The position numbers were made by a program, and so were the translations under genes. Positions 48,852-58,809 of a DNA stretch of 64,000 nucleotides are shown in pieces. The stretch is from assembly GCA_963827735.1 (NCBI GenBank), contig CAWHBO010000003.1, positions 372,001 through 436,000 on the forward strand, read 5' to 3'. The number at the start of each line of letters is the position of its first letter. The first letter of the stretch is position 1. The notes beneath the pieces were generated by a model. That model searched no databases. It worked only from the letters and a program-made list of their open reading frames with translations, and had not been told where the DNA came from. The DNA is from CAWHBO01 sp963827735. GTDB taxonomy: Bacteria > Patescibacteriota > Patescibacteriia > Patescibacteriales > UBA12075.

Positions 48852-51728
48852 ATGCCCAAACCGATTATAGACAGCAATCAAATCAGGATCCGAGGAGCGC
48901 GCGTGCATAACCTGAAAAACATCAATGTTGATATCCCGCGGGACAAATTTGTTGTCATAACCGGCCTTTCCGGCTCCGGAAAATCGTCTTTGGCTTTTGA
49001 TACCGTATATGCAGAAGGCCAAAGGCGTTATGTTGAATCTTTGTCAGCATATGCCCGACAATTTTTGGGCCTGATGGACAAACCGGATGTTGATTCCATT
49101 GAAGGGCTGTCTCCGGCAATTTCCATTGACCAAAAAACCGCGCCTCACAACCCCAGATCCACAGTCGGAACAATAACCGAAATTTATGATTATTTGCGTC
49201 TGTTATACGCTCGCATCGGCGTCCCTCATTGCCCGGACTGCGGACACAAAGTCCGCCCGTATACGGTTGACGAAATAACCAAAAATGTTTTTGAGATATA
49301 TCCAGATGAAAATATATTAATACTTGCTCCCATAATCAGAGACAAAAAGGGCGAACACAAAAACATTTTAGTAAATGTCTCCAAAGCCGGGTATTCCCGC
49401 ATCCGTTTTGACAAGCAGATCATGACAATTGAAGAAGCGGAAGACCTGGACGTCAACAAACATCAGAAACACACGGTTGAAATCGTCATTGACCGCATCA
49501 AAGCAAACAAAAACAAGGAAGACCAGTCTCGCTTGGCGGAAGCCGTGGAAAAAGCCATGGAGCTTGGGGATGGCTTGGTCACAATCGCTTTGGCAGAAGA
49601 AAAAAAAGGAGCACCCAAGGAAAAAACTTTTTCCAAGTTATACGCTTGCCCGGATTGCGGAATCAGCTTGCCTGATCTGGAGCCGCGTAATTTTTCTTTC
49701 AATTCTCCCCATGGCGCCTGTCCTGAATGCACCGGTCTGGGCACCAAGCTGGAGATTGATCCGGACCTGATTCTAAACAAAAATCTGACGATTGCCCAAG
49801 GCGCCATAAAACCTTGGACCAGAAATGCGGCGCTGTCACAAAGCTGGCTGATGAGAATTCTTGGAACGATTGCTGTTAAAAATGATTTTGACTTAAACAC
49901 CCGCATCAAAGACCTTACCAAAAAACAGCTGGATATCGTTCTGTATGGTTCCGGCGACAAATCATATAACATAAATTATGAATCTGACCGCTTTTCCGGC
50001 GAGCTTACAACCGGATTTGAGGGCGTGATCCCGAATCTGGAACGACGTTTCAACCAAACTGAATCGGACTGGGTCAGAAAAGAGATTGAACAGTATATGA
50101 AGGTGCTAAAATGCCCGTCCTGCGAAGGAAAAAGATTGAAGAAAGAAATCCTGGGGGTAAAAGTCGCCGATCATTCCATATACGACGTGACAAAAAAAAC
50201 GATTGATGACTCCAAGAAATTCTTTTCCGATTTGGCTGAAGACAAACTGTTGTCCAACCGCGATAAAAAAATCTCTTTACCCATAATCAAAGAGATCCAA
50301 AACCGTTTGGAGTTTCTTTTAAACGTCGGTTTAAGCTATCTGACGATTGACCGCGCGGCAAACACACTGTCAGGTGGCGAGGCCCAGCGCATCCGTTTGG
50401 CAAATCAGATCGGCACAAAACTGATCGGCGTCTTATATATCCTTGATGAACCGTCAATCGGCTTGCACCAAAGAGATAACAACAAATTGATAAAAACCTT
50501 AAAGCAACTTAAAGATATCGGCAACACGGTGATCGTGGTGGAACACGATGAAGACACCATGAACTCCGCGGACTGGATAATTGACGTGGGGCCCGGCGCT
50601 GGCGAGCATGGCGGAGAGATTGTTTTCAGCGGCACTCCGGCTGATATCAAAAAATCTTCCCTTTCTCTAACCGGGCAATACCTTTCAGGAAAAAAGTTCA
50701 TACCGGCTCCGGAAAAATTCCGCAAAGGAAATGGCGGAAAGATAAAGATCATCGGGGCCACGGAAAACAACTTAAAAAACATTGATGTTGAATTCCCGCT
50801 CGGAAAATTCATTGCCATCACCGGCGTATCCGGTTCCGGAAAATCAACCCTGATGACCGAGATCCTTGCCAAAGCTTTAAGCAAAAAACTCTACCGCGCC
50901 AAAGCAGAACCAGGCGCGCATAAATCCATTGAAGGTTTGCAATTCATTGATAAAGTCATTGATATTGATCAATCCCCCATCGGTCGCACGCCCAGATCAA
51001 ATCCGGCCACCTATACCGGCGCGTTTGCCCCCATCCGCGAACTGTTTTCTTCGCTTCCGGAAGCGAAAATTAAAGGCTATAAGCCGGGAAGATTTTCTTT
51101 CAACGTCGTGGGCGGCCGCTGTGAAGCTTGTTCCGGCGACGGCATGGTCAAGATTGAAATGCAATTCTTGCCGGATGTTTACGTTGAATGCGAAGTCTGC
51201 CATGGCGCAAGGTTTGATAAGGAAACTTTGGAAGTTTTCTATAAAGGCAAAAATATTTCCGATGTTTTGCAAATGACAGTGGAGGAAGCCTGCGCTTTTT
51301 TCAAAAATCACCCCGCAATTTACAAAAAAATCGCTACCTTAAAAGAAGTAGGTCTTGGTTATATCAAGCTCGGACAAAGCGCGACAACTCTGTCCGGCGG
51401 AGAAGCCCAAAGAGTCAAACTGGCGACTGAGCTTTCCAGAAGAGCCACCGGCCGGACGCTTTACATTCTGGATGAACCGACCACCGGCCTCCATTTTGAA
51501 GACATCAAGCGCCTGCTCGGAGTTCTGGATAAATTGGCCGACAAAGGCAACACCATCATCATTGTTGAACATAATCTTGACGTCATAAAATCCGTTGACC
51601 ACATCATTGACCTCGGCCCCGAAGGCGGTAACCAAGGCGGCTACATCGTAGCCCAAGGCACGCCCCCAGAAGTGGCGCTTACCGATACGCATACGGGAAA
51701 ATACCTGAAGAAAGTTATGAAGAAATAA
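48852..51728 (+). CDS. uvrA: Excinuclease ABC subunit A
   Basis: A 958-residue damage-recognition ATPase of nucleotide excision repair. It has two ABC ATPase modules, with Walker loops [13 protein letters not shown] near residue 38 and [10 protein letters not shown] near 660, two LSGGEAQR signatures, and zinc fingers including CPDCG and CEACSGDG ... CEVCHG. UvrA dimerises, finds lesions and loads UvrB. No uvrB or uvrC gene lies in the window. It stands alone behind its own promoter. Confidence 0.97.
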   Translation: MPKPIIDSNQIRIRGARVHNLKNINVDIPRDKFVVITGLSGSGKSSLAFDTVYAEGQRRYVESLSAYARQFLGLMDKPDVDSIEGLSPAISIDQKTAPHNPRSTVGTITEIYDYLRLLYARIGVPHCPDCGHKVRPYTVDEITKNVFEIYPDENILILAPIIRDKKGEHKNILVNVSKAGYSRIRFDKQIMTIEEAEDLDVNKHQKHTVEIVIDRIKANKNKEDQSRLAEAVEKAMELGDGLVTIALAEEKKGAPKEKTFSKLYACPDCGISLPDLEPRNFSFNSPHGACPECTGLGTKLEIDPDLILNKNLTIAQGAIKPWTRNAALSQSWLMRILGTIAVKNDFDLNTRIKDLTKKQLDIVLYGSGDKSYNINYESDRFSGELTTGFEGVIPNLERRFNQTESDWVRKEIEQYMKVLKCPSCEGKRLKKEILGVKVADHSIYDVTKKTIDDSKKFFSDLAEDKLLSNRDKKISLPIIKEIQNRLEFLLNVGLSYLTIDRAANTLSGGEAQRIRLANQIGTKLIGVLYILDEPSIGLHQRDNNKLIKTLKQLKDIGNTVIVVEHDEDTMNSADWIIDVGPGAGEHGGEIVFSGTPADIKKSSLSLTGQYLSGKKFIPAPEKFRKGNGGKIKIIGATENNLKNIDVEFPLGKFIAITGVSGSGKSTLMTEILAKALSKKLYRAKAEPGAHKSIEGLQFIDKVIDIDQSPIGRTPRSNPATYTGAFAPIRELFSSLPEAKIKGYKPGRFSFNVVGGRCEACSGDGMVKIEMQFLPDVYVECEVCHGARFDKETLEVFYKGKNISDVLQMTVEEACAFFKNHPAIYKKIATLKEVGLGYIKLGQSATTLSGGEAQRVKLATELSRRATGRTLYILDEPTTGLHFEDIKRLLGVLDKLADKGNTIIIVEHNLDVIKSVDHIIDLGPEGGNQGGYIVAQGTPPEVALTDTHTGKYLKKVMKK

Positions 51729-51758
51729 ATATTTGTGTTAATTTGTTTATAATTTGTG

Positions 51759-52319
51759 TTAATTTGTGTCTGCAAACACCTGCGCTCTAAAAACATAAAT
51801 CCGCACCTCTGGATCATTCTTGTAGGCATCCGGCTTGAGCCCGGCCTTATCCGCGCACAGATGCTCCAAAAATTCCTCCTTCGTCCATCCTGTTTCCTCC
51901 GCTACCTGTGGCAAAAATACGCCGGTTCGCACGCCCTTCCTCACAATCACTCCATCCACTCCCAAATTAACTTTTCGCCAATCATCAACCAACATTGGTT
52001 CTGATAAAACGCTTATTTCATACTTCAAATCTCCGAGTTCTTCTTCTGTAACTGAATCAAAACGATCATCCTCAGAGCAAGCCGCAATCGCCATTTCCCT
52101 GACCACCTCCCACAACGGATTTCCTGTCGGCAAAATCTGCCCGATACATCCTTTAAGTTCCCCCTTCAAATGGAGAGTCACAAAAGCCCCCATTTGTTTT
52201 TTAAGACTTTCATCCTGAACCGCAAACTCCAAAATTTTCCCCTCTTTAACAAAAGACTCTACTGTCCTTTTCGCAACATCCAGTAAAGTCTTTTTTTGTA
52301 CTTCATTTAATTCTGACAT
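51759..52319 (-). CDS. AMMECR1-family protein
   Basis: A 186-residue AMMECR1 (AmrA) domain protein. GAFVTLHLKGELKGCIGQILP and DDRFDSVTEEELGDLKYEISVLSEP, then GVDGVIVRKGVRTGVFLPQVAEETGWTKEEFLEHLCADKAGL, are the conserved blocks; LKGCIG is the family hallmark. Members often occur with a Memo protein and a radical-SAM protein, but neither is nearby here. The biochemical function is unknown. It starts 5 bases behind the stop of the phosphatase-like gene, in the same operon. Confidence 0.9.
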   Translation of the reverse strand: MSELNEVQKKTLLDVAKRTVESFVKEGKILEFAVQDESLKKQMGAFVTLHLKGELKGCIGQILPTGNPLWEVVREMAIAACSEDDRFDSVTEEELGDLKYEISVLSEPMLVDDWRKVNLGVDGVIVRKGVRTGVFLPQVAEETGWTKEEFLEHLCADKAGLKPDAYKNDPEVRIYVFRAQVFADTN

Positions 52320-52324
52320 ATCTT

Positions 52325-53128
52325 CTACAAACTTTTTACAATTTTTAACAAGTTAGGATGCTCTTTTTTGTTGGCCGCCAGCACATACTCGCTTTTTATC
52401 GTCCAACTTTTTCCCTTCTCATCCGTAACGATTCCGCCCGCTTCTCTGACGAGCAAAATTCCGGCAGCTACGTCCCAAAGGCTGGCGCCGGGAATAAAAA
52501 CTGTTTCCACCCGGCCGCTAGCCACATATGCCAAATCAAGCGCGGCGCTTCCCAAAATATACGCTGTTTTCTCACTTAATCTTTGACGAGCATTATAATC
52601 CACCACTTTCTTTATAAACCTCAGATCCCGCCCGCTGCAAAAAGTATTGAGCACTTTTCCTGTTTGAAAATTTGAAACTTTTATTTTTTTACCATTAAGA
52701 GTTGCTCCCTTTCTGATTTCAGCAATGAACATCTCACCCAAAAATGGCGCATATACGAATCCCATGATTATTTCTGCTTTATACGCAAGTCCGACTGACA
52801 CCGCCCACAGCGGATTATGCATGGTAAAGTTGGTCGTCCCGTCAATCGGATCAATGATCCACAGATAGTCCGATCCGCTCTTGTTGTCCCCCGCCTCCTC
52901 GGATAAAATATGATGATCTGGAAAATTTTTTCTGATTTCGCTCATGATGATGTTTTCCGATTCTAAATCTACATAAGTTAAAAGCTCATCATGCGCCTTT
53001 ACTGTAACTTCCGACCGATTAAACGTCTTATATTTCTCCAAAGCAAACTCACCTGCCATTCTTACCGCTTTTTCGCCGACTTTTTTTAAATTTGCATCTT
53101 TTTGAAAGAGAATATTCTTTTTATTCAT
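52325..53128 (-). CDS. suhB: Inositol-monophosphatase-family phosphatase
   Basis: A 267-residue Mg-dependent sugar/inositol phosphatase. LSEEAGD near 63-69, WIIDPIDGTTNF near 78-89 and GASLWDVAAGILLVREAGG near 205-223 carry the metal-binding acids. Substrates in this family include inositol-1-phosphate, 3'-phosphoadenosine-5'-phosphate and fructose-1,6-bisphosphate; the true substrate here is open. The operon runs permease, phosphodiesterase, this gene, AMMECR1. Confidence 0.88.
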   Translation of the reverse strand: MNKKNILFQKDANLKKVGEKAVRMAGEFALEKYKTFNRSEVTVKAHDELLTYVDLESENIIMSEIRKNFPDHHILSEEAGDNKSGSDYLWIIDPIDGTTNFTMHNPLWAVSVGLAYKAEIIMGFVYAPFLGEMFIAEIRKGATLNGKKIKVSNFQTGKVLNTFCSGRDLRFIKKVVDYNARQRLSEKTAYILGSAALDLAYVASGRVETVFIPGASLWDVAAGILLVREAGGIVTDEKGKSWTIKSEYVLAANKKEHPNLLKIVKSL

Positions 53129-53143
53129 ATTTTTCTTTTCGTT

Positions 53144-53638
53144 CTATATATCATCTAGCTTTATAAGCTTGATTTCTTTTTTTTCCGTATCCCAAAAAGC
53201 TAAAGTTGATAAACATCCCAAGCCCCCCATTGTCCCCGGATTAACCATTTGCACTCCGTCTTTTTTTTCAATCCACGGCTTATGCGTATGCCCGTAAAAG
53301 ATAATTCTTACATTCTTGTGGTCTTCTAAAATTTTTTTGATCTTATAAGGCTCATGACAAAAGCCGACATTGAGGCCGTCAATTTCAAAAAATCCTGATT
53401 CATCGTAAAATATGATGTTCTTAAATTTTGCCAATTCTTTTCCGTCGTAATGGTCCAAATTCCCCCTGACCAGCAAGATTTCTTGAGCAAAGCCGACGGA
53501 AAGACGCTTGATGGTTTCAATGCTCCCGACATCGCCGCAACAAATCGCTTTCTCAATTTTATTTTCCCGGCTCCAATTTAAAAATTTCTCCAAATACAAA
53601 GGGTTATCATGAACATCAGAAAAAATCGCAATCAACAT
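53144..53638 (-). CDS. YfcE/MJ0936-type metallophosphoesterase
   Basis: A 164-residue phosphodiesterase with the full metal site: FSDVHDN at 6-12, CCGDVGS, VRGNLD, and FYGHTHKPW near 114-122. The small YfcE type acts on cyclic or simple phosphodiesters in vitro; the natural substrate is unknown. It is encoded 17 bases behind the permease gene and 15 bases before the phosphatase-like gene. Confidence 0.88.
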   Translation of the reverse strand: MLIAIFSDVHDNPLYLEKFLNWSRENKIEKAICCGDVGSIETIKRLSVGFAQEILLVRGNLDHYDGKELAKFKNIIFYDESGFFEIDGLNVGFCHEPYKIKKILEDHKNVRIIFYGHTHKPWIEKKDGVQMVNPGTMGGLGCLSTLAFWDTEKKEIKLIKLDDI

Positions 53639-53655
53639 ACGGCTGGATTAAAAAT

Positions 53656-54816
53656 TTAAAAAACTCCAAAAACAAAATATGATACCTCATATATCATTCC
53701 CGCAACAAACAAAGAGATAAAGCAATATATCAAGATATCCGAAGGCGGCCTTTTAAAAAGTATCGGATGATTGTTGATTTTTTTAAGCTTTTTAAAAATC
53801 AAAAGCATCGTGATGGCGCAAAAACCCGTACCGATGGCGCCAATCAAGCTTACGACCGTCGTTAAGCTCCTCACGCCAAAAAAATACATGGAATATGGCA
53901 CAAGGAAGGTAATGGCCCATGCTAAATTCTTGTTAACTTTAAAATCCCACCACAACGTTTCCCTGACCGACTCTCCGACTCCGAGAACTGATGTTACGAT
54001 GCAAAAAAATCCAAAAATCAAAGCCAGAATCGGAATGCCGCCCCCCACCATGGCCTTGATGCCGGCCAGACTGTCTTGCGTCGTGCTTGATCCGGTGATT
54101 CCGACGACAACCAGGGGAAAGATCAATGTTACGATCAGAACGATAACCATGCTGGTCTTGATGACTGATTTGAACTTGGAAATGTTCTTATCAACCAGCT
54201 TACCAACCATCGGCAAAGATCCGTTGCCGTCAAGAGCTGTCAACAAAGCGCCAAAAGGCAAAAATATATATTTCCAATCAACGATTGGATAATTTTGCAG
54301 CGAGATCATGCCATTGCCCTTCCAGGCAATCAGCCCGACAACCAAGACAAGCAAAGCCGACATATACAGTTCGCATTGCGCGATCATGCTTATTCCAAAA
54401 AAAACAATGATGGCTTCCATGCCGAAAACAACAGATGCATACATAAAGGCGGTGCCTCCCAAAACCGGGCCGAGCAATGCTTCCAAAAATATCCCGGTAA
54501 TGATCGTATACGCTAAAAGACAGCCGGCATTTCCAAACATATCAGCGGCAAAAACCGCCATTTTCCATTTTTTCCCAAGGTATATTTCCGTAAAACCCGG
54601 AAGCCTGTGAAAACTTTTTGTGGCCACAATCAGGCTGGCGTATATCATATGGATGATATACTGAACCGCTCCGAATCCAAGCAGCAAGATCATAAACGTG
54701 ACCACCCCCGATTTATATGTCAGAAATGGCAAACTGAAAATCCCAACGCCCACGATATATCCGATCATAACCGCCACCGCCTGAAAAAATTTCTTATCTT
54801 GTTTGAATAAAAGCAT
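53656..54816 (-). CDS. Amino-acid permease (AAAP / aromatic amino-acid transporter type)
   Basis: A 386-residue membrane protein with about 11 helices. The opening MIGYIVGVGIFSLPFLTYKSG is the substrate-binding first helix of the APC superfamily, and the overall pattern fits tryptophan/tyrosine-type amino-acid permeases. A Patescibacterium depends on imported amino acids, so this is likely an uptake system; the specificity is not shown. It heads a four-gene minus-strand set. Confidence 0.8.
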   Translation of the reverse strand: MLLFKQDKKFFQAVAVMIGYIVGVGIFSLPFLTYKSGVVTFMILLLGFGAVQYIIHMIYASLIVATKSFHRLPGFTEIYLGKKWKMAVFAADMFGNAGCLLAYTIITGIFLEALLGPVLGGTAFMYASVVFGMEAIIVFFGISMIAQCELYMSALLVLVVGLIAWKGNGMISLQNYPIVDWKYIFLPFGALLTALDGNGSLPMVGKLVDKNISKFKSVIKTSMVIVLIVTLIFPLVVVGITGSSTTQDSLAGIKAMVGGGIPILALIFGFFCIVTSVLGVGESVRETLWWDFKVNKNLAWAITFLVPYSMYFFGVRSLTTVVSLIGAIGTGFCAITMLLIFKKLKKINNHPILFKRPPSDILIYCFISLFVAGMIYEVSYFVFGVF

Positions 54817-54842
54817 AAAAAATAACCTAAAAAATCTTAGGT
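54817..54842 (-). terminator. Weak terminator-like hairpin before the permease start
   Basis: On the minus strand ACCTAA and TTAGGT form a 6-bp stem followed by TATTTTTT, ending at the permease start codon. It may end the PilB-translin transcript or attenuate the permease. Confidence 0.35.
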
Positions 54843-54867
54843 CTAAACCGATGACTTAAGCGACAGA

Positions 54868-55046
54868 TTGTTTTTTTGCTTTACAATAATTATAATTTTT
54901 TTGAAATTACTTGCCTTTACGAACGGCTTAAAACAAATAATCAAAATATAATTTGAAAAACAGTCTTTATGCGGATATGTCTTACCTTTGATTAGCAAAA
55001 GGCTTAATTTCAAAAAAATTATAATTATTGTAAAGTAAAAAAACAA
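54868..55046. repeat. Palindromic MITE-like element, copy A
   Basis: Perfect 31-bp arms at 54879-54909 and 55005-55035, extendable outward to about 43 bp with one mismatch, enclose a 95-base interior. The interior words GCCTTTACGAAC-GGCTT and AGCAAAAGGCTTAATTT are shared with copy B at 57420-57581. Both flank the translin-PilB gene pair. Confidence 0.85.
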
Positions 55047-55076
55047 ATAAATAAATCTCAAAATACAATTTAAAAA

Positions 55077-55646
55077 TTATCCTCTAATTTTAAGTTCATA
55101 GTCCATCTGCTCAATCTTTCTGAGCGCGTTTCCGGCCTGATCATACTTCGTTCTTAGATATCCGGAAATGTTAAATTCAACAAGTTCCGCCATGATATCA
55201 TTTATGACGCTTTTGATCTTCGTCACTTCATCGCGATTTCCTTTCGCCGCCTCATTGGTCGCGCGTCTGACAAGCTCCCCTGTCAGATCGCAGATACCCC
55301 CCAGATAAACATCATAGGTAAGCTTGATGTTCTTAAACTCATCCAACTTTTCTCCTCTGACAACCATAAACAAGGTTTTCGCTTCCGCGTATTCTTCCAC
55401 CGAAGCTTTATAAGCCCCTTCCTGAGAAGTCCGTATATTCCCAAAATCTTTCTCCAGTTTTTTTAAAATCTTTTCAATCGAGAGGAGGCTTTCCTCCGCT
55501 TTTTTCATATCCCCGCGATGAATGGAAAAAATCACCCTTTTTGAATCGTGCAAAATGACATTAGACAGACTGATGATCTGCCGCCTTTCAGAATTGTTTT
55601 CCTCATGCTCTTTTTTTAACTTTTGTATAAATTTCTTATTAATCAT
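55077..55646 (-). CDS. Translin-family protein
   Basis: A 189-residue all-helical protein. IISLSNVILHDSKRVIFSIHRGDMKKAEESLLSIEKIL and LTYDVYLGGICDLTGELVRRATNEAAKGNRDEVTKIKSVINDIMAELVEFNISGYLRTKYDQ match the translin/TRAX pattern (HRGD; YxxGLxDLxGELxRxA; the closing LRxKxDxxR-type helix). Translins bind RNA and single-stranded DNA, and some have RNase activity as oligomers. It lies 45 bases behind the PilB-type ATPase gene on the same strand. The link to type IV pili is unknown. Confidence 0.82.
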   Translation of the reverse strand: MINKKFIQKLKKEHEENNSERRQIISLSNVILHDSKRVIFSIHRGDMKKAEESLLSIEKILKKLEKDFGNIRTSQEGAYKASVEEYAEAKTLFMVVRGEKLDEFKNIKLTYDVYLGGICDLTGELVRRATNEAAKGNRDEVTKIKSVINDIMAELVEFNISGYLRTKYDQAGNALRKIEQMDYELKIRG

Positions 55647-55691
55647 TGTTTTTAGAAATTAGTTATTAGAAATTAGAAATTGGCAATTAGC

Positions 55692-57404
55692 CTACTCATC
55701 CTCCGCCACCCTAAACACCTCTTCAATGGATGTTATTCCGTCAAGCGCTTTCAGAATTCCGTCTTGAACCATAGACACCATTCCTTTCTCCGCGCCCACG
55801 CGGCGCATATCATATTCAGAAACTTTCCCGTCAAGCACCATTTTCTCAATGTCTTCATCCATCACAAGAATCTCATAGATACCGATCCTGCCTTTATACC
55901 CCAGGCCTTGGCAAGATTCGCATCCCTTGCCGCCCCAAAACTTTAAGTTAGCTGAATCAATTCCCGTTTTTTCTTCCGCGGGTAATTTTTCAATAATTTT
56001 TTTTACTTTCTCGCGCAATTCTTCCTCCAGTTTGATTTCAGTCTTGCACTTTTCACAAATTCTCCTGACCAAGCGTTGTCCGATCATAACATTCAAAGCG
56101 GGTGCCAAAAGAAATGGTTTTGCGCCCATGGAAAGGAACCTTGGGACTGTGCCGGCCGCATCATTTGTATGGATGGTGGACAAAACCAAATGCCCTGTAA
56201 GCGCCGCTTGAATGGCGATTTCAGCGGTTTCCAAATCTCTGATTTCTCCCACCATAACCACGTCCGGGTCTTGCCGGACAATAGACCTGAGCCCCTGGGC
56301 AAAAGTGTATTTATCACTGGTCTGCGATTGATTGATGCCTTCCAGCTGATATTCAATCGGATCTTCAATTGTGATAATTTTTGTCTGCGGCGAATTTAGC
56401 TTTTTGAGAACTGCGTAGAGCGTTGTTGTTTTGCCGCTGCCTGTCGGACCGGTCGTTATGATCATCCCGTTCGGGCGCTCCACTTGTTTCTTCAATTGAT
56501 TGAATGATCTGTCTCTTATCCCCAAATCTTCAAACCCGAGTCCGACCGTGCTTGACCTGAGCAATCTCATCACAACGCTTTCGCCGAAATTTGTCGGCAA
56601 AAAAGAAGCTCTGATATCTATTCTTTCTTTTTTTGTGTCAATTGACAGCCGCCCGTCTTGCGGCTTGTCAGTTACATTGATCTTTACCTTTGCCAAAACC
56701 TTCATGCGGGAAATAATTTTTTTCCACAAATCCTTATCAATGACGGCGGCATCGTGCAAAACGCCGTCAACCCTAAAGCGAACCTTGATTCCGTTTTCTT
56801 CCGCTTCAATGTGGATATCGGATGAATTCGTCTTGATGGACGCGGCCATAACCATGGTAACGATATCAGTCACTTGCGCTTTATCAATTTCTTTTTGCAA
56901 ATCATGAAAGCTCGTAAACTTTTCGCTGAACATATCCAAGTCTTTTTCCGTGACTTCCACGCCTCGGTTAAACACTCGTATCTTGGGAATGGACTTATAC
57001 AGCTTAAGCGCATAAGCTAAACTTTTTTCCGATATCAGATATATTTCCGTTTCCGCAAAATAGTCTTTGCTTATCTGTTCTTTGATCTGTTTTATTTCTT
57101 CAAACATCGGATTTAACGCGCCGATTCTCACTCTTTTGCCGTCATAAAAGAAACAAACTGCCTCAACTTTTTTTGCGGTTTCCTCCTTGATCAAAATCAA
57201 AGCCTCCGGGCTGATTGGAAAGCCGAACAAATTTATATACGGAACGCCCATGTTGCCAGCCGCTCGTTCCGCAAGCCGTTCCATTTCCTTTGTGCTTATC
57301 TCCGCTTGCTTAGCCTGAAATTTCCCTTGCACGCTTTCGTCGTCCTTTTTTCCTCCCTGTGAATCAACTATCAGATCTTCAATTGATTGTAAATTGTTTG
57401 ACAT
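55692..57404 (-). CDS. pilB: Type IV pilus assembly / GspE-family ATPase
   Basis: A 570-residue secretion ATPase that drives pilus extension from the cytoplasmic face of the membrane. The N-terminal GspE domain (60-160), Walker A TTGPTGSGKTTTLYAVL near 315, Asp/His boxes, Walker B DPDVVMVGEIRDLETAEIAIQAALTGH and the zinc-binding CEKCK ... CESCQGLGYKGRIGIYE are all present. Patescibacteria generally keep type IV pili for attachment or DNA uptake. No pilC, pilT or pilin gene is in the window. Confidence 0.92.
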   Translation of the reverse strand: MSNNLQSIEDLIVDSQGGKKDDESVQGKFQAKQAEISTKEMERLAERAAGNMGVPYINLFGFPISPEALILIKEETAKKVEAVCFFYDGKRVRIGALNPMFEEIKQIKEQISKDYFAETEIYLISEKSLAYALKLYKSIPKIRVFNRGVEVTEKDLDMFSEKFTSFHDLQKEIDKAQVTDIVTMVMAASIKTNSSDIHIEAEENGIKVRFRVDGVLHDAAVIDKDLWKKIISRMKVLAKVKINVTDKPQDGRLSIDTKKERIDIRASFLPTNFGESVVMRLLRSSTVGLGFEDLGIRDRSFNQLKKQVERPNGMIITTGPTGSGKTTTLYAVLKKLNSPQTKIITIEDPIEYQLEGINQSQTSDKYTFAQGLRSIVRQDPDVVMVGEIRDLETAEIAIQAALTGHLVLSTIHTNDAAGTVPRFLSMGAKPFLLAPALNVMIGQRLVRRICEKCKTEIKLEEELREKVKKIIEKLPAEEKTGIDSANLKFWGGKGCESCQGLGYKGRIGIYEILVMDEDIEKMVLDGKVSEYDMRRVGAEKGMVSMVQDGILKALDGITSIEEVFRVAEDE

Positions 57405-57419
57405 AAGTTCATTAAACCT

Positions 57420-57581
57420 ACTTTACATTCTGATTGCAATTTTTTTAAAATTTCTCGCCTTTACGAACAGGCTTTACTGTCAAAATGTAATATAGCCTGA
57501 ATATCATGTTTATAGTATAGACATTTAACTTCTTTAGTCAAAAGGCTTAATTTTAAAAAAATTGCAATCAGAATGTAAAGT
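57420..57581. repeat. Palindromic MITE-like element, copy B
   Basis: Perfect 32-bp arms (57421-57452 and 57549-57580; 33 bp with the outermost pair) enclose a 96-base interior. The interior shares GCCTTTACGAAC-GGCTT and CAAAAGGCTTAATTTT with copy A at 54868-55046. The arms differ in sequence from copy A apart from the CTTTACA outer end and the T7 tract, so arm pairing is conserved while arm sequence diverged. Confidence 0.85.
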
Positions 57582-57668
57582 TATACAAATGAAACGTTTA
57601 AACTAAAATTGCTTCATTTGCTAAAATAATAACAACGAAGCAATTAAGAAAATAAAAAGGATAATTTT

Positions 57669-58652
57669 CTAGTCCTGGCTGAAAATACGGTTCAGTTTGC
57701 TTGCTCCGCCTCTGCTTATAAGCTCAATAAAAAGATTTGTCCAGGCGCCGATCTGGAAAGCCGTTAAGAATGATCCAAAAATAATGATGGCGATGATATA
57801 AAAGATCATGGCGCAGAGGATGATGACCATAAAATTCACATAAGCCAAAATGCTGCTAAAGACAACCACAATAAACAAAATCGGAACAGCTAGCACCAAA
57901 AATGTCATAATCAAAGCGATAGCCGAGATAAAACTGATTGCAAAAAGCAAAAATGCCATTTCCAAACTAACAAGCCAATTATCCAAAAACAACTTCCACC
58001 CCTCTTTTACGGATTTAACCAATTTTTCATCTTTGATCACAACAAAGGCAATCGCGTATTTGGTGATAAATGAAAGAATGATTGATATGGGAATAAACAG
58101 CAGAAAGCCGATGAAAAACAACAAACCGGTGACTGAGAAAGCCGACCCGCTCCAATTTTTTATCACCAGCAAATTAAGCAGCAGGAACAAGACAGATAAG
58201 AAAACCTTCAAGCATAAATTTAACGTTAAAACCGGCCAAAATTTATTTTTGCCGGCATCCAGTCCTTCTTTAAAAGAATGTTTTTTCTCAAGCCTTATCT
58301 TTCCTGAGTTATAAACCAGTGCGCCCTGAGAAGTGATTGTCAGCCATACCAAAAAGATGCTGAGAATCAAAATCGCCAAAAGCAAACTTATCAGGATAAA
58401 AAATGCCAGCGGATCTTTGGCCGCCAAATTACCCATATTTATCCACCCATTGGCAGAAAAAATACCCGTTTCTTTCCAGATGGAAAGTTTTGATAAGAAG
58501 CCATTTTGAAAGCTTGAGTCAGAACTACCAAAAAGGATTTCATATTCGCTCGTGCTTCCGATCAGGGTCGCAAAAAGTCCGAAAAACCATAAATATTTAT
58601 TTTTCCAAACGCTTGCCAAAGAATCTTTGAAAATATTGCGATATAGATGCAT
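57669..58652 (-). CDS. Polytopic membrane protein of unknown function
   Basis: A 327-residue membrane protein with about six helices (near 18-35, 80-110, 147-165, 172-205, 228-262 and 265-300). The opening MHLYRNIFKDSLASVWKNKYLWFFGLFA and the loop VIKDEKLVKSVKEGWKLFLDNWLVSLEMAFLLF recall membrane domains of the glycerophosphodiesterase-associated or DUF4013-like type common in Patescibacteria. This is a by-eye resemblance. It stands between copy B of the palindrome and ftsH. Confidence 0.65.
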   Translation of the reverse strand: MHLYRNIFKDSLASVWKNKYLWFFGLFATLIGSTSEYEILFGSSDSSFQNGFLSKLSIWKETGIFSANGWINMGNLAAKDPLAFFILISLLLAILILSIFLVWLTITSQGALVYNSGKIRLEKKHSFKEGLDAGKNKFWPVLTLNLCLKVFLSVLFLLLNLLVIKNWSGSAFSVTGLLFFIGFLLFIPISIILSFITKYAIAFVVIKDEKLVKSVKEGWKLFLDNWLVSLEMAFLLFAISFISAIALIMTFLVLAVPILFIVVVFSSILAYVNFMVIILCAMIFYIIAIIIFGSFLTAFQIGAWTNLFIELISRGGASKLNRIFSQD

Positions 58653-58745
58653 AGGCTTATAAAAATCTATAAAATCACCAAAATGATTTATAGGCTTGTT
58701 ATTTGTTATTTTGAAATTATTATAACATAAAAATATAAATAAAAC

Positions 58746-58776
58746 AAAAACCTGCCAGATATGACCGGCAGGTTTT
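58746..58776. terminator. Terminator behind ftsH
   Basis: AAAACCTGCC and GGCAGGTTTT form a perfect 10-bp stem with a 10-base loop, with a U-run in both directions. It lies 34 bases behind the ftsH stop codon. Confidence 0.88.
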
Positions 58777-58809
58777 AAAAAATTATGTTTTGATTATTTT
58801 AAAAAATTT

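Noticed and set aside
54843..55061. Minus-strand 72-codon frame
   Set aside because: It is produced by translating the palindromic element; the Ile/Phe/Leu/Lys-rich sequence reflects its AT tracts.
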